This document shows, piece by piece, positions 7,706 to 16,541 of a DNA stretch of 26,791 bases. Made by a program: the position numbers and the translations under genes. The notes below the pieces were generated by a model. It searched no databases and was not told the origin of the DNA. It worked only from the letters and a program-made list of their open reading frames with translations. The stretch lies in NCBI GenBank assembly GCA_006227875.1, contig SBFI01000442.1:1-26791 (forward strand). Reading direction: 5' to 3'. How positions within the stretch are numbered: position 1 is the first letter of the stretch; each line of letters opens with the position of its first letter. The stretch is from Acidobacteriota bacterium. GTDB taxonomy: Bacteria; Acidobacteriota; Thermoanaerobaculia; Multivoradales; JAHEKO01.

Positions 7706-9093
7706 GCCGCGACCCCCTCCTCCACCAGCTCTTCCGCCAGTCGGTAAATGTCGCCGGCCCCCAGCGTCAGGATGACGTCGCCCTCCTCGGTCTCGGTCGC
7801 CAGGAGGTCCCGGGCCTCGCGCCAATCCGGACAGTGGACGACGTGACGATGACCGCTCTTCTGCGCGGCATCGACCACGAGCTTGGAGGTGACCCCCGGC
7901 AGCGGCTCTTCCCGCGACGGGTAGATATCGGTCACCAGTGCACGATTCGCTCCCAGCAGCGCTCTGCCGAACTCCTCGGCCATCTCCAGCGTGCGCGAGA
8001 AGAGGTGCGGCTGAAAGACGGCAATCAGTTTGGCCTGTGGGAAGACCTGGCGCGCTGCCATCAGAGTCGCTGCCACTTCGGTCGGGTGATGGGCGTAGTC
8101 GTCCACCACCGTCGCGCCACGCCAGCTGCCCATGCGCTCGAATCTCCGGTGGACACCCGAGAAGCCGGCCAACGCTTTGGCGATCCTCGAAAAGGGGATG
8201 CCGAGAGCGAGACCGACGGCCACTGCCGCCAGCGCATTGCGTACGTTGTGCGCGCCGGCCATGGGAAGCTCGACGGCACCCAGCAAGCCCTCGCGCGAGG
8301 ACTCCACCGAGAATCGTGTACCCGATTCCAGCTGCTCGACCTCGACGGCCTTGATATCCGCCTGTGGTGACAGGCCATAGGTCACCTGCCGATGACCGGC
8401 CAGATCTTGCAGTGCGCCCTGGATGATGGGATCGTCCAGACAGACGATCGCCTGACCAAAGAACGGAACCTTGCCGGCAAAGGTGAGAAAGGCCTGCCGA
8501 ATCTCATCCAAATCGCGGTAGGTGTCGAGATGATCGCGGTCGATCGAGGTGACGACGGCGATGATCGGCTGGAGTCTCAGAAAGCTGCGATCGTATTCGT
8601 CGGCCTCCGCCACCATGTATTCGCTCTTGCCCAACCGGGCACCGGTGCCGGTCACCCGGAGACGACCACCGACGATCACCGTCGGATCCAGCCCGGCCTC
8701 GGTCAGCACCGTGCCGACGAGAGAAGTGGTGGTCGTCTTGCCGTGGGTGCCGGCGATGGCAATGCCGTACTTGAGCCGCATGATCTCGCCCAGCATCTCG
8801 GCCCGTCGCACCACGGTCACACCCTGCTCGATCGCCGCCCGCACCTCCGGGTTGTCTCTCGAGATCGCCGACGAGATCACCAGCAGGTCGACCCCCTCCA
8901 GGTGTTCCGGATCGTGTCCCTCCAAGATTCGAACCCCGAATCCCTCGAGACGACGTGTCGCCTCGCTGCGGGCCACGTCGCAGCCGCTGACCTCGAGCTC
9001 GTAGTCGAGCAGTACCTCGGCGATGCCGCTCATGCCGGCACCACCGATGCCGACGAAGTGCACGCTCTTGAGATCGGCGAATTGCCGGAACAC
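7702..9093 (-). CDS. murC: UDP-N-acetylmuramate--L-alanine ligase
   Basis: MurC is the cytoplasmic ATP-dependent ligase that adds the first residue, L-alanine, to UDP-MurNAc. The 463-residue protein has the N-terminal UDP-binding glycine motif HFVGIGGAGMSG (about residues 12-23), the ATP P-loop GTHGKTTTT at 115-123, the Mur central-domain signature ending in DEYDRSFL, and the HHPTEV motif typical of MurC. The GTG at 9093 shares one base with the murG stop (TAGTG). Length is normal. It is the first enzyme of the Mur ligase series completed by MurD, MurE and MurF in the same operon. Confidence 0.97.
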   Translation of the reverse strand: MFRQFADLKSVHFVGIGGAGMSGIAEVLLDYELEVSGCDVARSEATRRLEGFGVRILEGHDPEHLEGVDLLVISSAISRDNPEVRAAIEQGVTVVRRAEMLGEIMRLKYGIAIAGTHGKTTTTSLVGTVLTEAGLDPTVIVGGRLRVTGTGARLGKSEYMVAEADEYDRSFLRLQPIIAVVTSIDRDHLDTYRDLDEIRQAFLTFAGKVPFFGQAIVCLDDPIIQGALQDLAGHRQVTYGLSPQADIKAVEVEQLESGTRFSVESSREGLLGAVELPMAGAHNVRNALAAVAVGLALGIPFSRIAKALAGFSGVHRRFERMGSWRGATVVDDYAHHPTEVAATLMAARQVFPQAKLIAVFQPHLFSRTLEMAEEFGRALLGANRALVTDIYPSREEPLPGVTSKLVVDAAQKSGHRHVVHCPDWREARDLLATETEEGDVILTLGAGDIYRLAEELVEEGVAA

Positions 9094-10175
9094 TAGGCGG
9101 CCTCCCCCAGCTCGATGACCAGATCCGCGATCGCCTCGGCTGCTCCCGGGGTGGAGAGCTCATGGAGCGACTCGCCCATGGAGTCGAGTCGCCGGCGATC
9201 GGCCAGCAGCTCACCCAGCACCTCGGCCAGCTTCTCGGCGTTCACTTCGTCCGCGCGGAGAACTACGGCGCCACCGGCTGCCGCCAGGCGCTCCGCGTTC
9301 TGTTCCTGGTGCCCCCCCGCCAGGCGCAGCGGCACCAGCACCGCCGCCCTTCCGGCGGCACAGATCTCGGCCAGGGTCACCGCCCCGGCGCGCGAGATCA
9401 CCAGATGGGCACCGCTCATCTCCGCTGCAACGTCGCGCAGAAACGGCCGCAGCTCGATCTCGAGCGTCCCCAGGTCACACTCCTTGTAGGCGTCTCGGGC
9501 CTCGTCCAGGTGCCGATCACCGACCTGATGCAGCACCTCGAGCTCCGGGAAACGGGGCGCCACCAGCTCCAGTGCCCGCGGCAGGATTCGATTCAACTGG
9601 CGGGCCCCCTGGCTGCCTCCCAATACCAAGAGCACGAGTGATCCGGCGGGCGGACGTCGAGGCCCGGCAAAGAACTCCTCGCGGACCGGCACCCCGGTGG
9701 GTTGCACCCGACAACGGAGCCCGGTCACGGCCTGGTGATAACCGGTCGCCGCCACCTCCGACCATCGAGAAAGCCAGCGGTTGGCGGCGCCCGGCTCGGC
9801 ATTGGGCTCCAGCAGCGCCGACGGCCGTCCGGCCAGACGCGCCCCGGCGACACCGGGGACCGAGGCAAAACCACCGGTACCGAGAACCACCCCGATCTCC
9901 AACCGGCGGATCATCGAGCGGGCAGCGAGAGCCGAGCGCGCCAGGGTCGCGAGAGCCCGAAGGCGACCCAGGGGGCCACGACCGACAACAGCAAGTGCCG
10001 GTAGTCCGTGGTAGTCGATGCCGCGCCCTTCCACGATCTCTTTCTCCATTCCCTCCTGTCGTCCGAGCCAGCTCACGTGCCAACCCTTCCCCACCAGACT
10101 CTCGGCAACCGCGAGCCCGGGAAAGACATGGCCGCCACTTCCACCACCGGCGATGAGAACGTGTCTAGCGCGCAT
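9093..10175 (-). CDS. murG: UDP-GlcNAc:undecaprenyl-PP-MurNAc-pentapeptide GlcNAc transferase
   Basis: MurG is the peripheral inner-membrane GT-B glycosyltransferase that converts lipid I to lipid II. The 360-residue protein begins with the glycine-rich acceptor-binding loop AGGGSGGHVFPGLA (about residues 9-22). It has the second glycine loop LGTGGF and the C-terminal donor-binding region SRAGAVTLAEICAAGRAAV followed by GHQEQNAERLAAAGGAVV. The ATG at 10175 comes 15 bases after the ftsW stop with GGGGA upstream. Pairing with FtsW and MraY in this operon covers the lipid-linked steps. Confidence 0.97.
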   Translation of the reverse strand: MRARHVLIAGGGSGGHVFPGLAVAESLVGKGWHVSWLGRQEGMEKEIVEGRGIDYHGLPALAVVGRGPLGRLRALATLARSALAARSMIRRLEIGVVLGTGGFASVPGVAGARLAGRPSALLEPNAEPGAANRWLSRWSEVAATGYHQAVTGLRCRVQPTGVPVREEFFAGPRRPPAGSLVLLVLGGSQGARQLNRILPRALELVAPRFPELEVLHQVGDRHLDEARDAYKECDLGTLEIELRPFLRDVAAEMSGAHLVISRAGAVTLAEICAAGRAAVLVPLRLAGGHQEQNAERLAAAGGAVVLRADEVNAEKLAEVLGELLADRRRLDSMGESLHELSTPGAAEAIADLVIELGEAA

Positions 10176-10190
10176 TTCCCCATCCCCTGT

Positions 10191-11276
10191 TCATCCGTGC
10201 TGCGACACATTCAAAATCACTCCACACGCCGTCATGCTGACCACCAGCGACGACCCGCCGTAGGAGACAAAGGGCAGCGGAATCCCCTTTGTCGGTAGCA
10301 GCGAGAGCGCGACGCTGATGTGGACCAGGGCCTGAATCACGATCAACCCGGTCAGCCCCCATGCCAAGTAGCGACCCATGACGTCGGGAGCGTGCCAGCC
10401 GGCACGTATGCCTCTCCACAACAGAACGCCAAACAGAAGCAGTACGCCTGCCGCTCCCAACAGACCCAGCTCTTCGGCGATGATCGAGAAGATGAAGTCG
10501 GAATGGGGGTGAGGGAGAAAGAAGAGCTTCTGTCCGCTCTCGCCGAGCCCCAGACCGAGAATCCCACCGGAACCCACCGCAATCAGAGACTGGTGGGCCT
10601 GATAACCGGCGTCCAGCGGGTCGACGGCGGGATCCAGAAAGGCGAGCATTCGCCGCCGTCGGTAGGGCACCGAGTAGACCAGGGCCCAGAGCGCCGGCAC
10701 CAGCACCAGGGCACCGGCGGCGAAGTACCGCCAGCGCACACCGGCCAGAAAGAGCATGAGGAGCGTGGCGGCACAGATCAGCACCGCCGTGCCCAGATCG
10801 GGCTGCAGCAGGATCAAAGCCGCCACCAGCCCCAAGACCAGGACACAGGGAAAAAGCAGGTCGCGCTGGCTGTCGCGCTGCATCTTGCGCTCGATCTGAT
10901 AGGCGGCAAACGGAATCACCGCCAGTTTGGCCAGCTCCGACGGCTGAATGGAGAGCCCCCCCAGGAAGAGCCAGCGACGGGTATTGTTCAGCGCCGGTCC
11001 AAAAAGGGTCAGGGTCAGCAGAAACAGCACCACGCCCACCAAGCTGTAGATCACCGCCGGCCGGCGTAGGTGGCGATAGTCGAAGTGCATGAGCACCCAC
11101 ATGGCGATCAGCCCCACCGCCGCCGCGATCGCCTGCTTGACGAGAAATTGGTTGTAGCCGTGCCCCTGGTCGCGGGCAAAAGCGGCACTGGCCGAATAGA
11201 CCATGGTCAGCCCGAGACCCACCAACACGATCACGGTGGTGAAGAGCACCTTGTCGAAAGCGAGTTTCCTAGCCAT
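10191..11276 (-). CDS. ftsW: Septal peptidoglycan polymerase FtsW (SEDS family)
   Basis: FtsW is the SEDS glycosyltransferase that polymerises lipid II at the septum with its partner FtsI. The 361-residue protein is hydrophobic throughout, with about ten membrane segments. It shows the SEDS motifs SIQPSELAKLAVI (residues about 110-122), a large periplasmic loop with HSDFIFSIIAEELG, and the C-terminal PFVSYGGSSL. The ATG at 11276 overlaps the end of murD by eight bases, and GAGG lies seven bases upstream. The length suits FtsW or RodA; the position between murD and murG argues for FtsW. Confidence 0.95.
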   Translation of the reverse strand: MARKLAFDKVLFTTVIVLVGLGLTMVYSASAAFARDQGHGYNQFLVKQAIAAAVGLIAMWVLMHFDYRHLRRPAVIYSLVGVVLFLLTLTLFGPALNNTRRWLFLGGLSIQPSELAKLAVIPFAAYQIERKMQRDSQRDLLFPCVLVLGLVAALILLQPDLGTAVLICAATLLMLFLAGVRWRYFAAGALVLVPALWALVYSVPYRRRRMLAFLDPAVDPLDAGYQAHQSLIAVGSGGILGLGLGESGQKLFFLPHPHSDFIFSIIAEELGLLGAAGVLLLFGVLLWRGIRAGWHAPDVMGRYLAWGLTGLIVIQALVHISVALSLLPTKGIPLPFVSYGGSSLVVSMTACGVILNVSQHG

Positions 11277-12630
11277 CCAGCGCCCTCACCAGATCCTTGA
11301 AGTGCTCCCCGCGCGCGTGGAAGTCGAGGTATTGGTCGAAGCTGGCGCAGGCGGGTGAGAGTAGAACGACCTCCCCTCTACCGACCCGGCTCGCGGCCGA
11401 GGTAACGGCCGTCGCCAGGTCGTCTGAGCGCTCGCAGGCGACGCGGTCGGCCAGCGCGGTGCCTACGCTCTGGGCGGCCTCGCCGATCAGGTAGACACGG
11501 ACGGCCTTGCGCTCGACAACCGGTGCCAGGACAGAAAAATCGCTCCCCTTGTCACGGCCACCCAGAATCAGGTGGACCGAGCCGTCGGCAAAGCCCTCCA
11601 GTGATTTCAGCGTCGCTCCCACGTTGGTGCCCTTGGAGTCGTCGTACCAGAGGACTTCACCCAGCTCACGAACCAGCTCGAGGCGATGAGGAAGCCCTGA
11701 AAAGCTGCCGAGTGTCGGGGGGATAATGGCCGGGTCGGCGTCGAAGGCGCGGGCCAGCAGTACCGCCGCCATGGCGTTCTCCAGGTTGTGGGTCCCGGGC
11801 AAAGAGAGATCCTGCCGCCGAAACAGCTCGCTCTCGGGCCGGCCCGGGGTGGCTTCGACCACCCGATCCCCGTCCAGAAAGCAGCCGTCCTCGACCGCGC
11901 GCAGCCTCGAGAAGAAGCGGCGCCTGGAGCTCACAGCCACCTCGGCCACCAGCGGATCGTCGGCGTTGATGACCGCGATGTCCTCCTCGGTCTGGTTGGC
12001 AAAGAGCCTCTTCTTTGCGCTCAGATAACTGTCGAGATCGTCGTGGCGGTCGAGGTGATCCGCCGAGATGTTGAGCAGTGCCGCGGCCCGTGGGTGAAAT
12101 CCATCAATCGCTTCGAGCTGAAAACTGGAGAGCTCGGTGACGAACAGGCGCCCCGCTTCACCCTCGGTGCAGGCGCTCAGTGGCCGACCGATGTTGCCGC
12201 ACACCTCGACCGCAAGACCGCTGGCCTCGAGCAGCGCACCGGTCAGCGCGGTGGTGGTGCTCTTGCCGTTGCTGCCGGTGATACCGATGACCGGTCCGTT
12301 GACAAAGGCATAGCCGAGCTCCACCTCGGCGATCACCGGGATTCCCGCCCGGCGAGCGGCTGCCAGCAACGGCCGATCGGCCGGCACTCCTGGGCTCACC
12401 ACTACCCCATCCAGCCCCACCGGCAGCTCGTCGGGCTCGCGGCCCATGAGCAGCTCGACACCGCGGTCGGCAGCCAGCTCACCCAGATCGAGCTCACCCG
12501 CTTCCCGCCGGTCGACACCGACCACCTCGACCCCTTGGGAGCGCAGCAGCCGCGCCGCCGCCAGACCCGACAGCCCCAAGCCATAGACCAGGGCACGTTG
12601 CCATTCCTGCTGTGACCAGGGCGCTCTCAT
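11269..12630 (-). CDS. murD: UDP-N-acetylmuramoylalanine--D-glutamate ligase
   Basis: MurD adds D-glutamate to UDP-MurNAc-L-Ala in the cytoplasm. The 453-residue protein has an N-terminal glycine motif (VYGLGLSGLAAARLL), the P-loop GSNGKSTTT at 119-127, the NISADHLDRH signature, HRLELV, and the MurD-specific DDSKGTNVGAT. The ATG at 12630 overlaps the mraY stop as ATGA. The same frame is open far upstream, but that part is the out-of-frame reading of mraY and murF, so no fusion is implied. Confidence 0.97.
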   Translation of the reverse strand: MRAPWSQQEWQRALVYGLGLSGLAAARLLRSQGVEVVGVDRREAGELDLGELAADRGVELLMGREPDELPVGLDGVVVSPGVPADRPLLAAARRAGIPVIAEVELGYAFVNGPVIGITGSNGKSTTTALTGALLEASGLAVEVCGNIGRPLSACTEGEAGRLFVTELSSFQLEAIDGFHPRAAALLNISADHLDRHDDLDSYLSAKKRLFANQTEEDIAVINADDPLVAEVAVSSRRRFFSRLRAVEDGCFLDGDRVVEATPGRPESELFRRQDLSLPGTHNLENAMAAVLLARAFDADPAIIPPTLGSFSGLPHRLELVRELGEVLWYDDSKGTNVGATLKSLEGFADGSVHLILGGRDKGSDFSVLAPVVERKAVRVYLIGEAAQSVGTALADRVACERSDDLATAVTSAASRVGRGEVVLLSPACASFDQYLDFHARGEHFKDLVRALDG

Positions 12631-13712
12631 CTCAGTTTCAACGTCGACAGGCTGAGCAGCGCGAACAGCACCGCGATGATCCAGAAACGCACGATGATCT
12701 TGGGCTCCGCCCAGCCGGAGAGCTCGAAATGGTGATGCAAGGGCGCCATCCGCAGCACCCGGCGGCCGCTCAGCTTGAACGAGGCCACCTGAGCGATGAC
12801 CGATAGAGCCTCGATGACAAAGAGGCCGCCGACGAGAATCAGAACGATCTCCTGCTTCGACAACACGGCCACCATGCCGATGGCGCCGCCGATCGCCAGC
12901 GAGCCCACATCGCCCATGAACACCTCGGCCGGATAGGAGTTGAACCAGAGAAAGCCGAGGCTGGCGCCGACCAGGGCGGCACAGAAGATGGCGACTTCGC
13001 CGACACCACGCAGATAGGGCACCTGTAGATAGCCGGCCACCACCGAGTTGCCGGCGATATAGGTAAAGATGGCGTAGGTGGCCGCCGCGATCAGCGTGGC
13101 TCCGATGGCGAGGCCATCGAGTCCGTCGGTCAGGTTCACCGCGTTTGACGAGCCGGCCAGCACGATGGCCACGAACGGCAGATAGAACAGACCGAGGTCG
13201 TACACCGCCTGCTTGAAGAACGGCATCGCCACCGTCCCCGCAAAACCGAAGTCGGGAGGCAGGGAGAGGATGATGGAGCCGGCGGTCAGTCCCACCCCTA
13301 TCTGCAGCAGGAATTTGACCTTGGCCGACAGCCCGAGATTGCGGCGGAAGCGGAGCTTGAGCAGGTCGTCCACAAGACCGATGGCACCAAAGGCCAGCGT
13401 CACCCCGATGGCCAGCCAGACAAAGGGATTGGTGAGATTTGCCCAGAGTAGTGTCGGCAGCACGACCGCGAAGAGGATTAGCACTCCTCCCATCGTCGGT
13501 GTGCCGGCCTTGACCTGGTGTCTCTCGGGACCCACGTCCCGGATGCTCTGCCCGACCGACCAGCGTCGCAGCAACCGGATAAAGCCCGGACCCAGCAGTA
13601 GAGAGAGCAGAACGGCCGTGACCACCGCCATGGCGGCACGAAAAGTGATGTAGCGGAAGACGTTGAAGACCGCAAACTGCTCGTGGAGCGGGAAGAGGAG
13701 GTGGTAGAGCAT
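12627..13712 (-). CDS. mraY: Phospho-N-acetylmuramoyl-pentapeptide-transferase
   Basis: MraY transfers phospho-MurNAc-pentapeptide from UDP to undecaprenyl phosphate, making lipid I in the inner membrane. The 361-residue protein has about ten membrane segments and the family signatures GTPTMGG (about residue 70), the aspartate pair in GLVDDLLKL, NAVNLTDGLDGLA, FMGDVGSLAIGG and the late PLHHHFELSGW histidine motif. The ATG at 13712 shares one base with the murF stop (TGATG). Size and motifs are canonical. Confidence 0.98.
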   Translation of the reverse strand: MLYHLLFPLHEQFAVFNVFRYITFRAAMAVVTAVLLSLLLGPGFIRLLRRWSVGQSIRDVGPERHQVKAGTPTMGGVLILFAVVLPTLLWANLTNPFVWLAIGVTLAFGAIGLVDDLLKLRFRRNLGLSAKVKFLLQIGVGLTAGSIILSLPPDFGFAGTVAMPFFKQAVYDLGLFYLPFVAIVLAGSSNAVNLTDGLDGLAIGATLIAAATYAIFTYIAGNSVVAGYLQVPYLRGVGEVAIFCAALVGASLGFLWFNSYPAEVFMGDVGSLAIGGAIGMVAVLSKQEIVLILVGGLFVIEALSVIAQVASFKLSGRRVLRMAPLHHHFELSGWAEPKIIVRFWIIAVLFALLSLSTLKLR

Positions 13713-15094
13713 CAGTCGGCCCCCTCCGCCCCGGCCAGCAGCGAGTCGACCACGCTCTCCAGCGCCACACCACGCGATCCCTTGACCAGTACCACGTCTC
13801 CCGGCTCGAGCCGACCCCGCAGCTCGTGGGCGGCCGCGATTGCATCCTCGAACCAGAGCCCCTGTGACTCGGCCTCGACGGCACCGGCCACGATCTCCCG
13901 CGCCAGCTCACCCACACCGACGATCGGCCCGAACCCGAGCTCGGCCGCCTCGCGACCTGCCGCGCGATGGAAGCCGGGTGCCCCCTCGCCCAGCTCGAGC
14001 ATGTCGCCCAACACCGCCCAGTGACGCCTGGCCGGCAGGGCGCGGGCGCTCTCCAGAGCGCGGCTCAGAGCCACCGGATTCGAGTTGTAGGAGTCGTCGA
14101 TGACCACCCGGTCGTCCGAGAGCCGGTGGACGATGCCCCGCCCAGCAAGCGAATCGACGGTCTTCAATCCCGCCTGAATCTCCTCCAGGCTCACTCCCAG
14201 ATGGAAAGCACAAGCAGCCGCGGCCAGACAGTTCTCCACGTTGTACCGACCGTAGAGCGGTAGATGGATCTCGCCACGCTCGGCTCCCAGCGTGAGGGCA
14301 AACCGTGTGCCCGGTCCCGATGCATCCGCTTCGATCCCTTCGGCACGCACCTCGGCCGGCTGATCGATACCGAACCAGACCACCTCCCCACCGAAACGGT
14401 GCGCGATTCGTGCCACCTCCGGATCGTCCCGATTGGCGACCAGAGCGCCGTCGGGAGCCAGTCCCTCCAGGATCTCCGCCTTGGCATCGGCAATGGCCCG
14501 CAACGAACCGAAGAACTCCAGATGCACCGGCCTGATATTGGTGAGTACCGCAACATCGGGTCGCCCGAGGCGGCTGATCTGACCCAGCTCGCCGGGAGTC
14601 GACATCCCCATCTCCGCCACCATCCACTCGGTATCCTCGGGGATGCCCAGCAGGGCGACAGGGAAGCCAAACAGATTGTTGAGATTGCCCGGATTGCGCG
14701 CCACCTTGAAGCGGCGTGCCAGAATGGCCGCCAGCAGCTCCTTGGTCGTGGTCTTGCCGATCGATCCCGTTACCGCTACCAGGTGGCGGGGCGAGTGTCG
14801 TCGCGCCTCCCGGGTCAACAGATGAAGGGAGCGAAAGGTATCGGCGACGCGGATCACACCGGACCCTTCCGGGGTGCCGACCGCCCTATCGACGACCACG
14901 GCGCTCGCGCCCCGCTCGAGCGCAGCACCGACATACAGGTGACCGTCGGTCTGCTCGCCGGGCAGGGCAAAGAAGAGCTCCCCACCCTGGACCAATCTCG
15001 AGTCCAGAGCGGCTCCCTGCCATCCGGTCTCCGGCCGACCCGAGATCAATTGTCCCTCCATCGCGGCCGCCGCCTCATCCACTCTTCCCTGCAC
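13712..15094 (-). CDS. murF: UDP-MurNAc-tripeptide--D-alanyl-D-alanine ligase
   Basis: MurF adds D-Ala-D-Ala to UDP-MurNAc-tripeptide, the last cytoplasmic step before MraY. The 460-residue protein has the MurF N-terminal domain (DSRLVQGGELFFAL), the P-loop GSIGKTTTKELL at 110-121 followed by NPGNLNNLFGFP and EMGMSTPGEL, and a C-terminal DDSYNSNP motif. The GTG at 15094 is preferred over the GTG at 15082 because GGAGGAG sits seven bases before it; this start overlaps the end of murE by 20 bases. No ddl gene supplying D-Ala-D-Ala is in the window. Confidence 0.96.
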   Translation of the reverse strand: MQGRVDEAAAAMEGQLISGRPETGWQGAALDSRLVQGGELFFALPGEQTDGHLYVGAALERGASAVVVDRAVGTPEGSGVIRVADTFRSLHLLTREARRHSPRHLVAVTGSIGKTTTKELLAAILARRFKVARNPGNLNNLFGFPVALLGIPEDTEWMVAEMGMSTPGELGQISRLGRPDVAVLTNIRPVHLEFFGSLRAIADAKAEILEGLAPDGALVANRDDPEVARIAHRFGGEVVWFGIDQPAEVRAEGIEADASGPGTRFALTLGAERGEIHLPLYGRYNVENCLAAAACAFHLGVSLEEIQAGLKTVDSLAGRGIVHRLSDDRVVIDDSYNSNPVALSRALESARALPARRHWAVLGDMLELGEGAPGFHRAAGREAAELGFGPIVGVGELAREIVAGAVEAESQGLWFEDAIAAAHELRGRLEPGDVVLVKGSRGVALESVVDSLLAGAEGAD

Positions 15095-16541
15095 CGATGT
15101 GCTCCTCCAACGCCCGCTCTACCTCTTCGAGATCTGAAAACGGCAGCTGCTCGTCACCGATGATCTGTACCTCCTCGTGCCCCTTGCCGGCGATGAGAAC
15201 CGCCCATTCCGGTCCCGCGTGCGTCACCGCTCGCCGAATCGCGTCCCGTCGATCGGGGAGGATGCGGTAGCTCGGGTCGTCCGCCTGCTGGAGACCCTTT
15301 TCCACCTCGGCGATGATGGCCAGGGGATCCTCGGAGCGCGGATTGTCCGAAGTGATGATGGAGAGATCGGCCAGATCGCCGGCCACCCGGCCCATCAGTG
15401 CGCGTTTGCCGGGGTCGCGATCCCCACCACAGCCAAAGACCAGGATGATCTTGCGGCCGGTGAAGCTCTTGAGCGAGCGCAGGGCCGCCTCCAGGGCCGC
15501 GTCGGTGTGGGCGTAGTCGATGACCACCGGAAAGGCCTGCCCACAGTCGACGGTCTCCATGCGGCCGGGGAGCGGGCGGCGAGCGGCCGCACCGCTTCTT
15601 ATCGCCGGATGTGGAAGCTCGAGCGCTTCCGCACCCGCCACCGCCGCCACCAGATTGCTCAGGTTGTATTCACCCAGGAGCGGCGAGACGAGATCGAGCT
15701 CGCCCCGTGGTGTCTGCAGCCGGCAGCGGATTCCATCGAGATCGAGCTCCGCCTCGACCACCGCCACATCCCCGCCCTCACCAAAGGTGAGCGCACCGGG
15801 GATCTCGTCCGCCAGCCGTCTTCCGTAGGGGTCGTCGATGTTGACCGCGGCACGACCCTCCGGCTTGAGCTGGTCAAAGAGACGACGCTTGCACTCGAAG
15901 TAGCTCTCGAAGTCGCGGTGGTAGTCGAAGTGATCTCGCGTCAGGTTGGTGAACACGGCCAGATTGAAGAGGCTGCCCTCCACCCGATCCTGCGCCAGGG
16001 CGTGCGAGGAGACCTCGGCACAGACCGCCATCGCCCCATCGTCGAGCATCTGCCGCAGCAGATGGAAAAAATCGGTCGCCTCCGGGGTAGTGCGATCACC
16101 GCCAAAGGCTCGATCACCAAAGCGGTAGCCCAGGGTACCGAGCGATCCGGTCGGAAAGCCCGCTACTTCGAGAAAGTCCGCGAGCAGCAAGGAGACCGTC
16201 GTCTTGCCGTTGGTGCCGGTCACACCAACCGTGATCAGCTCCCGGTCGGGATGTCGGTAGATACGTGCCGCCATCGGGCCCAGCACGGTGCGAGGGTTCT
16301 CGGTGACCAGCCAGGGCTTGTCGAAGCCCGGGGTCGGGTTGTCCGACGCCAGCACACCGACCGCCCCACGCTCCATGGCCTCGGGCACGAACATCCGCCC
16401 GTCGTATCGCTGGCCCACCAGCGCAGCGAAAAGATCACCCGCTCCTACCCGGCGCGAGTCGTGAGTGATGCCCGATACGATGGGGTTCTCGCTCGACGAG
16501 CAGGTTATCGGCAAATCTTCGATCACCTCGGTCAGCCTCAT
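15075..16541 (-). CDS. murE: UDP-MurNAc-L-Ala-D-Glu--meso-diaminopimelate ligase
   Basis: MurE adds the third residue of the stem peptide. The 488-residue protein has the N-terminal DSRRVGAGDLFAAL motif, the P-loop GTNGKTTVS at 109-117, EVSSHALAQDRV, LTRDHFDYH and the C-terminal DNPR motif (D399-R402). DNPR marks meso-diaminopimelate rather than lysine specificity, so the wall is predicted to be DAP-type. The ATG at 16541 overlaps the ftsI stop as ATGA. Confidence 0.97.
   Translation of the reverse strand: MRLTEVIEDLPITCSSSENPIVSGITHDSRRVGAGDLFAALVGQRYDGRMFVPEAMERGAVGVLASDNPTPGFDKPWLVTENPRTVLGPMAARIYRHPDRELITVGVTGTNGKTTVSLLLADFLEVAGFPTGSLGTLGYRFGDRAFGGDRTTPEATDFFHLLRQMLDDGAMAVCAEVSSHALAQDRVEGSLFNLAVFTNLTRDHFDYHRDFESYFECKRRLFDQLKPEGRAAVNIDDPYGRRLADEIPGALTFGEGGDVAVVEAELDLDGIRCRLQTPRGELDLVSPLLGEYNLSNLVAAVAGAEALELPHPAIRSGAAARRPLPGRMETVDCGQAFPVVIDYAHTDAALEAALRSLKSFTGRKIILVFGCGGDRDPGKRALMGRVAGDLADLSIITSDNPRSEDPLAIIAEVEKGLQQADDPSYRILPDRRDAIRRAVTHAGPEWAVLIAGKGHEEVQIIGDEQLPFSDLEEVERALEEHIGAGKSG

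Noticed and set aside
11269..13917. Apparent 882-residue MurD with a long N-terminal extension
   Set aside because: The extra part is mraY and the end of murF read in the wrong frame. The ATGA overlap at 12630 with a canonical MurD N-terminus gives the real start.
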